From positions 1-5,700 of the forward strand of contig JAEZNC010000187.1 in NCBI GenBank assembly GCA_023441905.1: a DNA stretch of 5,700 bases. The letters run 5' to 3'. A program made the translations under genes and the position numbers. The notes beneath the pieces were generated by a model, which searched no databases, was not told the DNA's origin, and worked only from the letters and a program-made list of their open reading frames with translations. The DNA comes from Bacillota bacterium (GTDB taxonomy: Bacteria; Bacillota; Clostridia; Christensenellales; SZUA-584). Position 1 is the stretch's first letter; each line of letters begins with the position of its first letter. This document shows positions 1-4,959 of this stretch, one piece after another.

Positions 1-492
1 ACCGACAGGGGAAAGGATGATATAGAATATATACTGTTCTCCCGCGTGAACGCCGAGGAACGGATCCGTCGAAATGATGGTGGGGCGGATATAAAGCGAC
101 GTGCCTTCGGAGCGCGGGATCCAATCCTGCTCGATGCGCAGCAGTTCTACCAGTGCTTCAAGCGCAAACGCTTCATCAATAGCGGGCATGCAGAGACGCT
201 CGCCCGATACGTTCATGCGTTTGAAATTGTCCCATGGGCGAAACAGGTTGATGCCCGATTCTGTGCGGTACGCCTTCATGCCTTCGAATATCGTCTGGCT
301 GTAATGCAGAACGCTGCACGCCGGAGACAGAGAAAAGTTTTCGAAAGGACGAATTTTGGCATCATGCCAGCCTTTGCCCGCTTTGTACTCAATGGTGAGC
401 ATGTGATCGGTGAATATTCTGCCGAAGCCAAGTTTCGATTCGTCTTGCGGCTTTGGTTTTAAACTCTGCGCTTTGATGACCTCTAGATTCAT
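1..492 (-). CDS. ilvE: Branched-chain amino acid aminotransferase, N-terminal part (cut by window edge)
   Basis: This is a PLP-dependent class IV (fold type IV) transaminase. It interconverts leucine, isoleucine and valine with their 2-oxo acids, using glutamate/2-oxoglutarate, in the cytoplasm. I translated it from the ATG at 492-490; 164 codons are open to the window edge. Family-typical segments are FTDHM (27-31), a Trp near 42, SQTIFEGMKAYR (65-76), LFRPWDNFKRMN (83-94), SGERLCMP (96-103) and SLYIRPT (132-138). These fit the larger bacterial/eukaryotic-type BCAT of about 350 residues, so roughly half is present and the PLP-binding lysine lies outside. The start is supported by a purine-rich GGAGAAGGG site just upstream. 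A sigma-A promoter lies 45 nt upstream, giving a leader of about 40 nt, too short for a T-box or leader-peptide attenuator. The gene is divergent from uppP. Family assignment is firm; exact substrate preference is inferred. Confidence 0.93.
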   Translation of the reverse strand, partial: MNLEVIKAQSLKPKPQDESKLGFGRIFTDHMLTIEYKAGKGWHDAKIRPFENFSLSPACSVLHYSQTIFEGMKAYRTESGINLFRPWDNFKRMNVSGERLCMPAIDEAFALEALVELLRIEQDWIPRSEGTSLYIRPTIISTDPFLGVHAGEQYIFYIILSPVG

Positions 493-536
493 GATGCCCT
501 TCTCCTCGTTTCAGTATAAAAATCGATTATTAAAGT

Positions 537-565
537 ATTTTATACCCGTTGGTAACGATAGTCAA
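537..565 (-). promoter_or_regulatory. Sigma-A promoter of ilvE
   Basis: On the minus strand, TTGACT (565-560) and TAAAAT (542-537) are separated by exactly 17 nt. Transcription should start near 530 and read into the aminotransferase start at 492. The -35 differs from consensus by one base. No hairpin or antiterminator is visible in the short leader. Confidence 0.7.
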
Positions 566-677
566 CACCGCTCAAAGGATGACGCGAAAGCCGGGCTTTT
601 CTCAGTTGCAGAAAAAAGAGTTGCCCCTCAATCAGCGCGGGTTTTACATATCATCCCTATGCAAATCATATCTTTAC

Positions 678-686
678 TGATATAAT
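678..686 (+). promoter_or_regulatory. Extended -10 promoter of the uppP operon
   Basis: A consensus TATAAT (681-686) is preceded by TG one base upstream (678-679), which makes an extended -10 element. No good -35 box stands 17 nt upstream, as expected for extended -10 promoters. The predicted start near 693 leaves a short leader containing the uppP ribosome binding site. Confidence 0.65.
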
Positions 687-716
687 AACATGGCGAAAAT
701 ATGAAAGGAAATACCT

Positions 717-1508
717 ATGAGTATACTCGAATCGATCCTTTTGGGCATTGTGCAGGGATTAACAGAATTTCTGCCTGTTTCAAGCAGCGGCCATCTCGTT
801 CTGCTGCAGAATGTTTTCGGCATCAGCGAGCCGCAGCTTTTTTTTGATACGATGCTGCATCTTGGGACGCTCATTGCGGTGGTGATCGTGATGTGGCAAA
901 GCATAATGGATATTTTTAAAAACTTCTTTTCGAAAATGACGCTGTGTCTCATTATTGCGACGATCCCTGCCATTGTGGCAGCGCTGTTTTTTGGGGATTT
1001 TTTCGAAGAGACATTTACAGGCATATATCTTGGATATGAATTCTTATTGACGGCATGCGTGCTTGCTTTGTCCGAAGTGATATCTATGCGTGTGAAGAGC
1101 AAACGCGAAATCGGCATCGGCACGTCGTTAACAATGGGCGTGGCGCAGGCGGTTTCGATATTGCCGGCTGTATCGCGCTCCGGATTAACCATAGCGGGCG
1201 GCTTGGTTTCGGGCGTCGACCGGCGCAAGGCGGCGAGCTTTTCATTTCTTATGTCGATTCCGGCTATTATCGGGTCGGTGGTGCTGCAGGGCTCAAAGAT
1301 TATCAAAGATACGTCACTCCAAGTGGAATGGCTGCCGACGCTTGTCGGCATGGTATGTGCAGCTGTATCTGGTTATTTTGCAATTAAATTTATGCTGGCG
1401 CTGATATCAAAAAAACGGCTGTATGGCTTTGCCATCTATGTCGCGGTGCTGGGCATTTTCGTTTTGCTGGACCAAACCTTGCTTAAAACGATAAACTGGG
1501 CATATTAA
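717..1508 (+). CDS. uppP: Undecaprenyl-diphosphatase UppP/BacA
   Basis: This integral membrane phosphatase removes one phosphate from undecaprenyl pyrophosphate. It regenerates the lipid carrier for peptidoglycan and other wall polymers, and overexpression in relatives gives bacitracin resistance. The 263-residue length is normal for the family. The first signature is QGLTEFLPVSSSGH (13-26), giving the (E/Q)xxxE pair Q13/E17 and catalytic-region His26. The second is PAVSRSGLT (150-158) with Arg154, where the common PGxSRS reads PAVSRS. Several hydrophobic helices follow (for example 104-120, 176-192, 205-230, 236-252). The ATG start has AAAGGA (704-709) at 7 nt. It is the first gene of the operon; pepV follows after 22 nt with no promoter or terminator between. 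Identity is secure; the Ala at the second position of the PGxSRS motif is a mild variant. Confidence 0.96.
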   Translation: MSILESILLGIVQGLTEFLPVSSSGHLVLLQNVFGISEPQLFFDTMLHLGTLIAVVIVMWQSIMDIFKNFFSKMTLCLIIATIPAIVAALFFGDFFEETFTGIYLGYEFLLTACVLALSEVISMRVKSKREIGIGTSLTMGVAQAVSILPAVSRSGLTIAGGLVSGVDRRKAASFSFLMSIPAIIGSVVLQGSKIIKDTSLQVEWLPTLVGMVCAAVSGYFAIKFMLALISKKRLYGFAIYVAVLGIFVLLDQTLLKTINWAY

Positions 1509-1530
1509 TAGGTAAAGGAGGCTCATTGAC

Positions 1531-2922
1531 ATGCTTGTTTTTTCTTTTGAGCCGTACAGGCAGGAGATGAAGGAAGTTCTTAAGAACTTTCTTAAAATAG
1601 AAAGCGTGAAAAGCGAGAGCCAGCCCAATATGCCTTACGGCAAGGGTATATTTGACGCGTTGATGTTTATTCAAAGCACCGCGGAAGACATGGATCTCGA
1701 TTGTGTGAATCTCTTTGGGCACCTTGCTTATATTGATTACGGTGACGGCGACGAGATGCTGGGCATATTGGTGCATATCGACGTGGTGCCGGAGGGCGAA
1801 GGCTGGACAGTTCCGGCCTTTCAAGGTGTTGAAAAGGACGGAAAAATTTTTGGGCGCGGTGCGATCGATGACAAGGGCCCGTGCATTGCGGCGCTCTACG
1901 CAATCAAGGCGCTCAGCGACAACTGCGTGCAGCTCAATAAAAAGGTTCGTCTGATTATCGGAGCGGATGAGGAATCCGGCTGGGCGGATATGGATTTTTA
2001 CAAAAAGCATGAACATCTGCCTGATATTGCGTTTTCACCAGACGGCGAATACCCCGTGATCAACGCCGAAAAGGGGCTCATGCATGTGGTGCTCAGTCTT
2101 GAAGGCCTCGATGACGGCGGTGCGTTGAGCGTGAAAAGCTTTGAGGCGGGAACGCGCATCAATGTGGTGCCGAACAAGGCGCAGGCTGTGATTGCCGCGC
2201 CGCTGACAACCATACAAAAGAGCCTGGAGAGCTACCGGTGCCCCATCGGCGCTGAACTGACTGCGAAGGACAGCGGCAACGGGCTTGTCACCGTGACCGC
2301 CGTTGGCAGGAGCGCCCATGGCTCACGTCCCGATCAGGGCATCAACGCGGCCTCTGCGCTGCTCCAGTATCTGGGCACACTGCCCTGGTCGCCCGGTAAG
2401 ACAATCGAGGCGGTTTACACGCTCGCAAGCAAAATTGGTACCTATTACCATGGAGAAGCGATTGAGCTTAACCTCGAAGATGAGGTATCCGGTAAGCTGA
2501 CATTCAATTTGGGAACGCTGTATTTGAGCGGCGGTGTATTGAAAGCGGGTATCGACATCCGTTACCCGATATCGGTGAAGCGCCAAGTTGTTGAAGAAAA
2601 GCTGCAAAAGCACTTTGGCCATCTGTTTGGCATCACATACCAGCATACACTCGATTCACATTTCGTGAGTGAAGACAGCCCGCTTGTGACAGCGCTAAAA
2701 GAAGCCTATACCGAAATTATGGGCGAAGAGGCATACTGTATTTCTATCGGCGGTGCGACCTATGCGCGTGCATTTGAAAACGCCGTGACGTTTGGCCCGC
2801 TGTTTCCCGGACAGCCCAACACAGAGCACGGGCCGGATGAATACATAGAGACAGACAGCCTGGTTAAAAATGCGGAAATCATCGCCAACGCGATTATCAA
2901 GCTTTGTGGTGAGTCCATTTGA
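1531..2922 (+). CDS. pepV: M20 family metallo-dipeptidase, PepV/Sapep type
   Basis: This is a cytoplasmic di-metal (Zn or Mn) dipeptidase of the M20A PepV-like group, which cleaves unblocked dipeptides taken up or released by peptide breakdown. At 463 residues it is full length. The metal and catalytic residues are in the expected order: H82 and D84 in VHIDVVPEG, D113 in GRGAIDDKGP, general base E147 and ligand E148 in GADEESG, D171 in FSPDGEYP, lid-domain H263 in GRSAHGSRP, and C-terminal H433 in NTEHGPDE. The inserted lid domain runs from about 185 to 380. The ATG at 1531 has AAAGGAGG (1514-1521) at 9 nt, a near-ideal site. It is downstream of uppP and its TGA overlaps the TTG of the next gene. 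The family is secure; dipeptidase specificity follows from family membership, and some relatives act on other N-terminal or amide substrates. Confidence 0.93.
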   Translation: MLVFSFEPYRQEMKEVLKNFLKIESVKSESQPNMPYGKGIFDALMFIQSTAEDMDLDCVNLFGHLAYIDYGDGDEMLGILVHIDVVPEGEGWTVPAFQGVEKDGKIFGRGAIDDKGPCIAALYAIKALSDNCVQLNKKVRLIIGADEESGWADMDFYKKHEHLPDIAFSPDGEYPVINAEKGLMHVVLSLEGLDDGGALSVKSFEAGTRINVVPNKAQAVIAAPLTTIQKSLESYRCPIGAELTAKDSGNGLVTVTAVGRSAHGSRPDQGINAASALLQYLGTLPWSPGKTIEAVYTLASKIGTYYHGEAIELNLEDEVSGKLTFNLGTLYLSGGVLKAGIDIRYPISVKRQVVEEKLQKHFGHLFGITYQHTLDSHFVSEDSPLVTALKEAYTEIMGEEAYCISIGGATYARAFENAVTFGPLFPGQPNTEHGPDEYIETDSLVKNAEIIANAIIKLCGESI

Positions 2923-3221
2923 GATATTGGGGAAAAATCAAAATCGAAGACAGAATTATCAGAGACACGGCGCTTGAAGAAAAGGATTTTCCGGGTGCTT
3001 TGTCTGCCGTTTGCGATGCTTTTGATCTGTCAAAACCGATTATTTGTGCGAAGCATCATGCGGAAATCAAATCGTTTTCAAGAACGGTTTTTTTCCCGGA
3101 CGATTTTGTCGAGAGCGTCGATTTTGATACGCTGGAGATAGAAGTAATTGGAAAGAAGAAAAAAGGCGATAAAGTGATAACTCCATCGTGTTTTGCGGAT
3201 AATAAGCACGAAAGGAGTTGA
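2919..3221 (+). CDS. Conserved-looking 100-residue protein of unknown function
   Basis: This small soluble protein has no signal peptide, membrane segment or metal-binding cluster. It starts at TTG 2919, whose bases form a TTGA overlap with the pepV stop, a layout that suggests translational coupling. It has no internal Met and an in-frame stop at 2910, so TTG is the only reasonable start; a weak GGTGAG (2908-2913) precedes it at 5 nt. Visible features are an N-terminal MRYWGKI strand, a central FDLSKPI (35-41), and an aromatic/acidic stretch FFPDDFVESVDFD (58-70) running into LEIEVIG (72-78). A lysine-rich tail follows (79-100). The FxPDDF...VDFDxLEIEV pattern resembles short uncharacterised clostridial proteins I have a general memory of, but I cannot name a family. 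Its reading frame is tightly packed between pepV and DUF378, which supports that it is real. Confidence 0.75.
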   Translation: MRYWGKIKIEDRIIRDTALEEKDFPGALSAVCDAFDLSKPIICAKHHAEIKSFSRTVFFPDDFVESVDFDTLEIEVIGKKKKGDKVITPSCFADNKHERS

Positions 3222-3226
3222 TTTGC

Positions 3227-3424
3227 TTGAATATCTTAGCAATGATACTGGTCATAATCGGTGCCATCAATTGGGGCCTTATCGGATTTTTCCAATTCGA
3301 TCTCGTTGCCGCAATTTTTGGCGGTCAGGCGGCAATTGTCTCCAGAATAATTTATGCACTGGTCGGTCTCGCCGGATTATGGGCAATCATGTTAGTACCC
3401 AGAGTCAAACACAGAGAAAAATAA
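3227..3424 (+). CDS. DUF378 small membrane protein (YuzA-like)
   Basis: This 65-residue protein has two predicted transmembrane helices (about 3-20 and 36-57), joined by a short segment with Phe-Asp and Gly-Gly. The NILAMILVIIGAINWGLIG opening, FDLVAAIFG (24-32) and SRIIYALVGLAGL (39-51) are the hallmarks of DUF378, a family of unknown function common in Bacillota and other bacteria. I place the start at TTG 3227, because AAAGGAG (3211-3217) then sits at a normal 9 nt. The in-frame TTG at 3218 would directly abut the ribosome binding site and is unlikely. The gap to the previous stop is 5 nt, so it is the last gene of the uppP operon and is followed by a terminator. Family assignment is confident; function is unknown. 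Confidence 0.88.
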   Translation: MNILAMILVIIGAINWGLIGFFQFDLVAAIFGGQAAIVSRIIYALVGLAGLWAIMLVPRVKHREK

Positions 3425-3439
3425 AGATAGAATGCAAAG

Positions 3440-3464
3440 AAGGCGGCTGCCCGGCCGCTTTTTT
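3440..3464 (+). terminator. Rho-independent terminator of the uppP operon
   Basis: The GC-rich stem GCGGC (3443-3447) pairs with GCCGC (3454-3458) around a 6-nt loop. It is extended outward by a G-T wobble and A-T pairs (3440-3442 with 3459-3461) and is followed by six T (3459-3464). It lies 15 nt after the DUF378 stop. On the minus strand it lacks a good T-run, so it looks one-directional. Confidence 0.9.
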
Positions 3465-3934
3465 CGTTGGAATAAAAACAACACGCGTATCGCTCAATTG
3501 ACAGTATCGTTGGTTATGAATCACGCTTGGCAGGCCGAGAAATACTCATTCCATACTGATTAGGCAAAAGTCGGTGCGAAGCATGGGTTAAGAAAAGGCT
3601 GTCCTCTTGCTGAACATCACTCTGCCGTTTTGTGTGGCAGCGTCCCGCGCAGCGAAAGCTCTGATGAAAGATTGACTAATCCCCTTATTAACAAAATGGG
3701 CAGACAAGCCAGCTTTCACTCATGCCCGCTGGCTGCCCGCCACTGATAAGTGACTGCGCTTGCGGGGAAGAGAATCTGTTCCTGCATCATATGCTTTTGA
3801 TAGCGACGACCTGCTTGGATTTGTCGCTGCAATGAAATGAGTTGTTTAAGGAAATGGCTTTTAAAAATCTTCAATATGCTGTCGGCAGTAAATCGGTTCG
3901 CCGTCTTATCTCAAATTTTTAGCCCATATATAGC
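3465..3934. other. 470-nt hairpin-rich region without a convincing gene
   Basis: No reading frame here has both a reasonable length and a ribosome binding site. The DNA is rich in short inverted repeats. CTGCC/GGCAG spans 3622-3640, AGC-GAAA-GCT spans 3651-3660, and a bulged stem pairs 3698-3702 and 3708-3713 with 3728-3738. CACT-GATA-AGTG spans 3741-3752 inside CCCGC/GCGGG (3736-3740 with 3762-3766). AGCGAC/GTCGCT spans 3802-3828 and CGG-TTCG-CCG spans 3894-3903. GNRA and UUCG loops would suit an RNA, and a strong terminator follows at 3935-3970. However, I find no good plus-strand promoter: TTGACA at 3498-3503 lacks a matching -10. I recognise no tRNA, tmRNA, RNase P, SRP or 6S signature. 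A protein-like minus-strand fragment at 3691-3723 supports a decayed mobile element instead. Confidence 0.5.
3688..3723 (-). pseudogene. Possible remnant of a cysteine-rich KTR protein start
   Basis: On the minus strand, ATG at 3723-3721 opens an 11-codon frame reading MSESWLVCPFC, followed by two stop codons (TAATAA). Cysteine-rich KTR proteins are small accessory proteins of about 60 residues carried by Tn916/Tn1549-like conjugative elements. They typically begin with a few residues, a Trp, hydrophobic residues, then CPxCGNKTR. Here the frame breaks exactly where GNK is expected; adding two G after TGT would restore Gly-Asn-Lys, which suggests a 2-nt deletion. Downstream DNA does not continue the family recognisably, and the upstream minus-strand frame is a fragment without a start. 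The match is short and from memory, so this could be chance. No clear ribosome binding site precedes the ATG. Confidence 0.3.
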
Positions 3935-3970
3935 AAAAGAGCTTTAAGGGTATGCCTTAAGGCTCTTTTT
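3935..3970. terminator. Strong bidirectional terminator
   Basis: The 15-bp stem pairs 3935-3949 with 3955-3969 and has a 5-nt loop (3950-3954) and a single G-T wobble (3943/3961). The plus strand gives a run of five T (3966-3970) and the minus strand a run of four T (from AAAA at 3935-3938). It can end the minus-strand micro-peptide transcript and anything transcribed rightward through 3465-3934. Confidence 0.88.
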
Positions 3971-3997
3971 AAGATTTGAGCATTATGCCGCTCCTTT
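3969..3997 (-). other. Ribosome binding site with a 4-codon ORF
   Basis: On the minus strand after the micropeptide, AAAGGAG (3997-3991) stands 7 nt before ATG (3983-3981). The frame Met-Leu-Lys-Ser stops at TAA (3971-3969), inside the base of the terminator stem. The spacing and site are ideal, yet the product is only four residues. It may be the leftover start of a deleted gene, a minimal ORF with a regulatory role, or coincidence. Confidence 0.35.
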
Positions 3998-4011
3998 CGC
4001 GTTTTTGTTTA

Positions 4012-4086
4012 TCAGCCGCCCATGCCCACAACGTAATACAGACCCGCGAACAACAACATGGCACCCGCTGCGATCAGCTTTTTCAT
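4012..4086 (-). CDS. 24-residue single-helix membrane micropeptide
   Basis: The frame starts at ATG 4086-4084 and ends with TGA at 4014-4012. The product begins MKKLIAAGAMLL, continues through Phe-Ala-Gly-Leu-Tyr-Tyr-Val-Val, and ends GMGG. That gives a positive N-end, one helix of about 17 hydrophobic residues (4-20) and a glycine-rich tail, so it would span or insert in the cytoplasmic membrane. AAAGGAAG lies 7 nt upstream of the ATG, a TTTACA/TATTAT promoter lies further upstream, and a strong terminator lies 42 nt after the stop; this full set of signals is the main support. An overlapping frame from ATG 4093 (36 residues) has the ribosome binding site touching its start and lacks hydrophobic character, so I reject it. 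Function is unknown; a membrane-stress, regulatory or toxin-like micropeptide is possible, but nothing seen decides between them. Confidence 0.6.
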   Translation of the reverse strand: MKKLIAAGAMLLFAGLYYVVGMGG

Positions 4087-4117
4087 TGGTCATCTTCCTT
4101 TCGTTTCGATTTCATTT

Positions 4118-4147
4118 ATAATATCGGCTCAAATATGAGCGTGTAAA
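4118..4147 (-). promoter_or_regulatory. Promoter of the micropeptide unit, with inverted repeat in its spacer
   Basis: On the minus strand TTTACA (4147-4142) and TATTAT (4123-4118) are 18 nt apart, upstream of the micropeptide ribosome binding site. Between them, 4127-4140 is an inverted repeat, GCTCA-AATA-TGAGC on the plus strand, placed where a repressor or activator could bind. The -10 is non-consensus at one position (TATTAT for TATAAT). Confidence 0.5.
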
Positions 4148-4231
4148 CAGGAAAAGAGGTTATTTAACTCAAGATTCATACAATGTTAGCAATGGTAATA
4201 TTTATGCAATAATTACAATTTTCTTTAACAT

Positions 4232-4246
4232 TTGCAAGCGGTTGCT
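4232..4246 (+). promoter_or_regulatory. Catabolite-responsive element (cre) for CcpA
   Basis: TTGCAAGCGGTTGCT fits every defined position of the classical cre consensus WTGNAANCGNWNNCW, with GCAA/TTGC arms around the central CG typical of LacI/GalR-family operators. It overlaps the -35 box, a position at which CcpA would repress by blocking RNA polymerase. Another LacI-family regulator could use the same type of site. Confidence 0.6.
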
Positions 4247-4260
4247 CTCTGGTTTATAAT
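4232..4260 (+). promoter_or_regulatory. Sigma-A promoter of the lipoprotein-UPF0210 unit
   Basis: TTGCAA (4232-4237) and a consensus TATAAT (4255-4260) are exactly 17 nt apart. The predicted start near 4267 leaves a leader of under 20 nt before the lipoprotein ATG at 4285, which holds only the ribosome binding site. Upstream DNA (4148-4231) is AT-rich with no gene. Confidence 0.8.
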
Positions 4261-4284
4261 AGCTCATACGGAAGGAGGCTGTTC

Positions 4285-4929
4285 ATGAAATTAAGATTGC
4301 TTACCGTGATGATCTTGGCGTCGGCCATATGGCTGTGTGCCTGCACAGCCGCTTCAGACGGCGCAGCGGACATGACGGCCGTGGAGCAAAAGCTGAACGC
4401 CATTGACGCGTACAAAGAGAGTTTGTCCGGCAATAATACGGTGAATAAAGACTTTGACGCGCAAAAAGGAGTTTTCCGTTCGTTCTATTTCGGTATGTCC
4501 AAAGAGTTGGTGCGCGACATAGAAACACTGGCGCTGAATCAGGAATTTACGGATGCGCTCGATTATACGGGCAGTAAGATATACGGCTACGATATGCTGC
4601 TGACCTATTGGTTTAACAGCGACGATATGCTGGGCAGCGTCAGCTACAGCATGCAGGGCGAGGCGTTTCTGGATACGATGAACGCCTTGATGGAAGGGCT
4701 TCGCGGTGATTACGGTAATCCGGTATCCTTCGGCTATTCTGATACATCTAATGAGGCGGTGACATTCGATTCGGATGATCAGGCGCTTCAGGCTGTTGAT
4801 TCGGGCAGCGCCTACTATAATGCGATTTTGTGGCTCGATAACAACATTCATGTTGAACTGTATGCGAGGAAAACCGACACGGGGTATGATTACTGGATTT
4901 ATTATACAGACTATACTTACTATAAGTGA
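4285..4929 (+). CDS. Uncharacterised secreted lipoprotein
   Basis: This 214-residue protein has a type II signal peptide: charged start (K2, R4), hydrophobic core 5-17 and lipobox L17-C18-A19-C20, so Cys20 should be lipidated and the protein held on the outer face of the membrane. A Cys at lipobox position -2 is uncommon but tolerated. The mature part starts with an Ala/Asp-rich linker (21-32), then a short helical segment (33-49). FRSFYFGMSKELVRDIE (64-80) resembles the FxxxxWGMSKEEV-type motif seen in various exported proteins of unknown function. The C-terminus (176-213) is rich in Tyr and Trp and suggests beta strands. AAGGAGG (4272-4278) lies 6 nt before the ATG. It has its own cre-covered promoter, and UPF0210 follows 30 nt later without a terminator. 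I do not recognise the family; a role in sensing or binding something at the surface is speculation. Confidence 0.85.
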   Translation: MKLRLLTVMILASAIWLCACTAASDGAADMTAVEQKLNAIDAYKESLSGNNTVNKDFDAQKGVFRSFYFGMSKELVRDIETLALNQEFTDALDYTGSKIYGYDMLLTYWFNSDDMLGSVSYSMQGEAFLDTMNALMEGLRGDYGNPVSFGYSDTSNEAVTFDSDDQALQAVDSGSAYYNAILWLDNNIHVELYARKTDTGYDYWIYYTDYTYYK

Positions 4930-4959
4930 TAAACAATTTAACAACCGGAGGAAGACAGA

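Noticed and set aside
46..462. 138-codon plus-strand ORF
   Set aside because: It is antisense to the clearly homologous ilvE fragment, has no ribosome binding site and gives an Arg/Phe-rich product without recognisable domains.
587..600. Small AAAGC/GCTTT inverted repeat between ilvE and uppP
   Set aside because: It has only a 5-bp stem with a 3-nt loop and lies upstream of both divergent promoters, so it neither terminates a known transcript nor sits in a leader.
410..685. 91-codon plus-strand ORF across the ilvE-uppP divergent region
   Set aside because: It overlaps the ilvE start and both divergent promoters, has no ribosome binding site, and shows no family features.
674..1351. 225-codon minus-strand ORF opposite uppP
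   Set aside because: It is a shadow of uppP, which has catalytic motifs, a promoter and a ribosome binding site on the other strand.
3218..3226. Upstream TTG start for the DUF378 protein
   Set aside because: The ribosome binding site would directly touch this codon; the TTG at 3227 has 9-nt spacing and matches the usual family N-terminus.
3498..3520. TTGACA as a promoter for an RNA in the gap
   Set aside because: The -35 is perfect, but the only -10-like sequence (TATGAA) is 11 nt away and nothing suitable stands at 16-18 nt.
3852..3923. Short plus-strand frame beginning MAFKNLQYAV near the end of the non-coding gap
   Set aside because: It is only 22 codons; AAGGA lies just 1-2 nt before the ATG, too close to work, and the product has no distinctive character.
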